From Planctomycetia bacterium (lineage in GTDB: Bacteria > Planctomycetota > Brocadiia > Brocadiales > Brocadiaceae): DNA of 64,000 nucleotides. Each line of letters begins with the position of its first letter. The stretch's first letter is position 1. A program made the translations under genes and the position numbers. The notes under the pieces were generated by a model. It was not told the origin of the DNA. It did no database searches and saw only the letters and a list, made by a program, of their open reading frames with translations. Positions 62,247 through 64,000 of the stretch are shown here, piece by piece. Location: assembly GCA_015075005.1 (NCBI GenBank), contig JABTVC010000002.1, positions 726,259 to 790,258 on the forward strand, written 5' to 3'.

Positions 62247-63347
62247 CTATGCCTTAACAAATCTTTTGCCTGAGAGTTGTTTTACCAGTTTCTTTATTTC
62301 CAGGATCAGCAAGGTGCTTGTGACAACGGAGGCAGGAAGCTTTGCAATGCGTATAATTTCATCTATATCTTGAGGACTGCTTGACAGGAGGGAGAATATC
62401 TTTTTTTCCTGGGAGTTAAGTGACAGGCTTCGCGGGTCATTTGTTATCGGCGCATCAGACATGTTCAGGGTTTCTGCAATTGGTCCCAGCTCCTGAATGA
62501 TGTCAGTAATATCCTCGACGAGTTTGGCGCCTTCCTTGATCAGTTTATGTGTCCCCCGGCTGTAAATATTGTCAATATTGCCTGGAATGGCAAAGACCTC
62601 TTTTCCTTGTTCGAGTGCCCACTGAGCGGTTATCAGAGAACCACTTTTTAATGACGATTCGACCACAAGCACCCCCAGTGACAAACCGCTTATCAACCTG
62701 TTTCTCGGCGGGAAATTGCGAAAATCAGGCGGCGTGTTCATGGGAAATTCAGATATGATAGCGCCGTGCTGAACGATTTGCTCTGCCAGCTCAATATTTT
62801 CCCGGGGATATATGACTCCCAGACCACAGCCGAGTACCGCAATAGTACGCCCATGGGAACCAATGGCGCCGCGATGCGCAGCAGTGTCTATTCCCCGCGC
62901 CATGCCACTGACAATACAAAGTCCCCTCTGTGCGAGAAGGCGGCCAAAACGTTCCGCCTGCGAGAGACCATAATAGGTGCAACGCCGCGCACCGACTATG
63001 GCAAGGGCAAGGATATCGGCTTCAAGGATATTTCCCTTAACATACAGGACGAGCGGCGGATCATAGATGGTTTTGAGATGCTTCGGATACTGTTCGCTTG
63101 TGTAAGGTATGATTTGAACGTCCTTTTCTTTTGCCAGATGAATTTCGGCCGCAATATCGATAGTTCTTGATTCCTCAACGATGGCATTCGCGAGCTTTGG
63201 ACCTATACCTGGCACTGTCTCAAGTGCTGCCCGCGGGGCGGCAAGAATCGCCTCAGAAGAACCGAACCTTTCCACAAGTGCTATATACGTTCTTATCCCG
63301 ATTCCCTTCGTCATATTCAGACGCAAGAGGGCATCAAATTCTGTCAA
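62247..63347 (-). CDS. dprA: DNA-processing protein DprA
   Basis: The 366-residue protein has an N-terminal HhH-like region (VPGIGPKLANAIVE), the DprA Rossmann core with LALAIVGARRCTYYGLSQAE, CIVSGMARGIDTAAHRGAIG, AVLGCGLGVIYPRENIELAE and EVFAIPGNIDN, and a C-terminal winged-helix segment. DprA loads RecA on incoming single-stranded DNA in transformation. It starts with TTG at 63347. It is separated by about 30 bp from the aroB gene on the same strand. Other competence genes are not in the window. Confidence 0.94.
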   Translation of the reverse strand: MTEFDALLRLNMTKGIGIRTYIALVERFGSSEAILAAPRAALETVPGIGPKLANAIVEESRTIDIAAEIHLAKEKDVQIIPYTSEQYPKHLKTIYDPPLVLYVKGNILEADILALAIVGARRCTYYGLSQAERFGRLLAQRGLCIVSGMARGIDTAAHRGAIGSHGRTIAVLGCGLGVIYPRENIELAEQIVQHGAIISEFPMNTPPDFRNFPPRNRLISGLSLGVLVVESSLKSGSLITAQWALEQGKEVFAIPGNIDNIYSRGTHKLIKEGAKLVEDITDIIQELGPIAETLNMSDAPITNDPRSLSLNSQEKKIFSLLSSSPQDIDEIIRIAKLPASVVTSTLLILEIKKLVKQLSGKRFVKA

Positions 63348-63378
63348 TGCAGTTTCCTTTTATTAATTCTGCTCTTAC

Positions 63379-64000
63379 TCAATCAAGAGGCCTGTTTAAT
63401 ACACGATACAAAATATCACCGGTTACCTGATCCGAAATAACGACCTCACCGATTTTTACCGGAAGAATAAAACGGAGTTTGCCGGCAATAGCCTTTTTAT
63501 CAGTGGAGAGTGTCCTTATGATATCGCTTGGCTCCAATCCTGCATGAAGCGGCAACCCCAATCTTTTGATTAAGGAAAGTTGCCGTTCCAGCGTTGCCGT
63601 ACCGGTTAATCCCATTTCAACAGCAATCTTCGTGGCATACAGCATACCCATGGCAACTGCCTCTCCGTGTCTGTATTTTGTGTACTTGGTAAGGGTCTCA
63701 ATGGCATGACCTACCGTATGTCCGTAATTTAATATGGCGCGCAGGTGTTTTTCCTTTTCATCTTCTTCCACAACGCTTGCCTTGATCTGACAAGATGTAG
63801 CGATAATTTTAAGAAGGGCATTGTGGTTCAATTGCAATATATCGTAAAGTGATTTTTCAATAAATTCAAATAGTTCCGCATCCTTAATGACTCCGTATTT
63901 GATAACCTCCACAAGTCCGGCAACAAGTTCTGTGGCTGGCAGTGTTGCGAGGGTATCCGTATCGACAAAAACCGCTTCGGGCTGGTAAAAACTCCCAATC
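63379..64000 (-). CDS. aroB: 3-dehydroquinate synthase, C-terminal part
   Basis: The gene runs off the right edge, leaving about 206 C-terminal residues. The frame reads IGSFYQPEAVFVDTDTLATL, TELVAGLVEVIKYGVIKD, LNYGHTVGHAIETLTKYTKY and HGEAVAMGMLYATKIA, the zinc- and NAD-binding motifs of AroB (metal ligands in GHTVGH and HGEAV). The enzyme makes 3-dehydroquinate from DAHP in the shikimate pathway, in the cytoplasm. The tail ends RVLNRPLD. Start codon is outside the window. Confidence 0.95.
   Translation of the reverse strand, partial: IGSFYQPEAVFVDTDTLATLPATELVAGLVEVIKYGVIKDAELFEFIEKSLYDILQLNHNALLKIIATSCQIKASVVEEDEKEKHLRAILNYGHTVGHAIETLTKYTKYRHGEAVAMGMLYATKIAVEMGLTGTATLERQLSLIKRLGLPLHAGLEPSDIIRTLSTDKKAIAGKLRFILPVKIGEVVISDQVTGDILYRVLNRPLD

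Overview
The window reads as chromosomal DNA (visibly AT-leaning, roughly 40-45% GC) of an anaerobic, cytochrome-rich bacterium. An anammox planctomycete of the Brocadia/Kuenenia group is the most likely source. This is inferred from the combination of a Rieske/cytochrome b complex whose b subunit carries two fused c-type haems, a Re-citrate-synthase-like enzyme with 2-oxoacid:ferredoxin oxidoreductase and succinyl-CoA ligase, many small c-type cytochromes and dihaem peroxidases, SBBP-repeat surface proteins, and LPS-type genes. No hydrazine synthase, hydrazine dehydrogenase or nitrite reductase gene lies in the window, so the assignment is not proved.

Layout. 1-5.2 kb: threonine catabolism (kbl, tdh) split by an IS remnant, a Fic remnant, and a two-gene 2-oxoacid:ferredoxin oxidoreductase. 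5.4-12.8 kb: NUDIX hydrolase, carbamate kinase with a cyclic-2,3-DPG-synthetase-like GTPase, thymidylate kinase, and a tight four-gene membrane module of unknown function. 13.2-20.7 kb (+ strand): promoter, double NDP-kinase-like protein, MBL hydrolase, gyrA, two LPS-core-type genes and a cytochrome P460. 20.7-24.6 kb (-): sucD, sucC and a Re-citrate-synthase-like enzyme. 24.8-27.2 kb (+): Rieske and cytochrome b/c. 27.8-35.6 kb: tRNA-Val(CAC), SemiSWEET, DUF456, mnmE, glyQ, htpG and an amine oxidase.

35.7-42.4 kb: a second IS remnant, then one very long surface-protein gene (signal peptide, DUF7948-like domain, SBBP repeats, CBM9-like domain, PPC and LamG domains). It is preceded by a convincing GEMM-I cyclic-di-GMP riboswitch with its own intrinsic terminator. 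42.4-60.1 kb (-): a redox and stress region. It holds a flavin reductase, exported SOD, two MauG/CcpA-like dihaem proteins, a ferritin-like protein, glutamate dehydrogenase, cysteine dioxygenase, a membrane dihaem cytochrome, small envelope proteins, an FAD oxidoreductase, 6-phosphofructokinase, two small cytochromes c, superoxide reductase, ferredoxin and two Hsp20 genes. 60.7-62.2 kb: a GC-rich, decayed island (RNase R fragment plus an MgtA-type P-ATPase). 62.2-64.0 kb: dprA and a partial aroB.

Several otherwise well-conserved genes (cytochrome b, htpG, the SBBP gene) are broken by frameshifts. Each can be restored by adding one or two bases to a short homopolymer. This looks more like sequencing error than real loss of function, in contrast to the truly decayed island at 60.7-62.2 kb. 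Short dispersed repeats (a palindrome in three copies, a ~131-bp inverted pair, a CCGAACGAGTCGG element in two copies) fill several gaps between genes.
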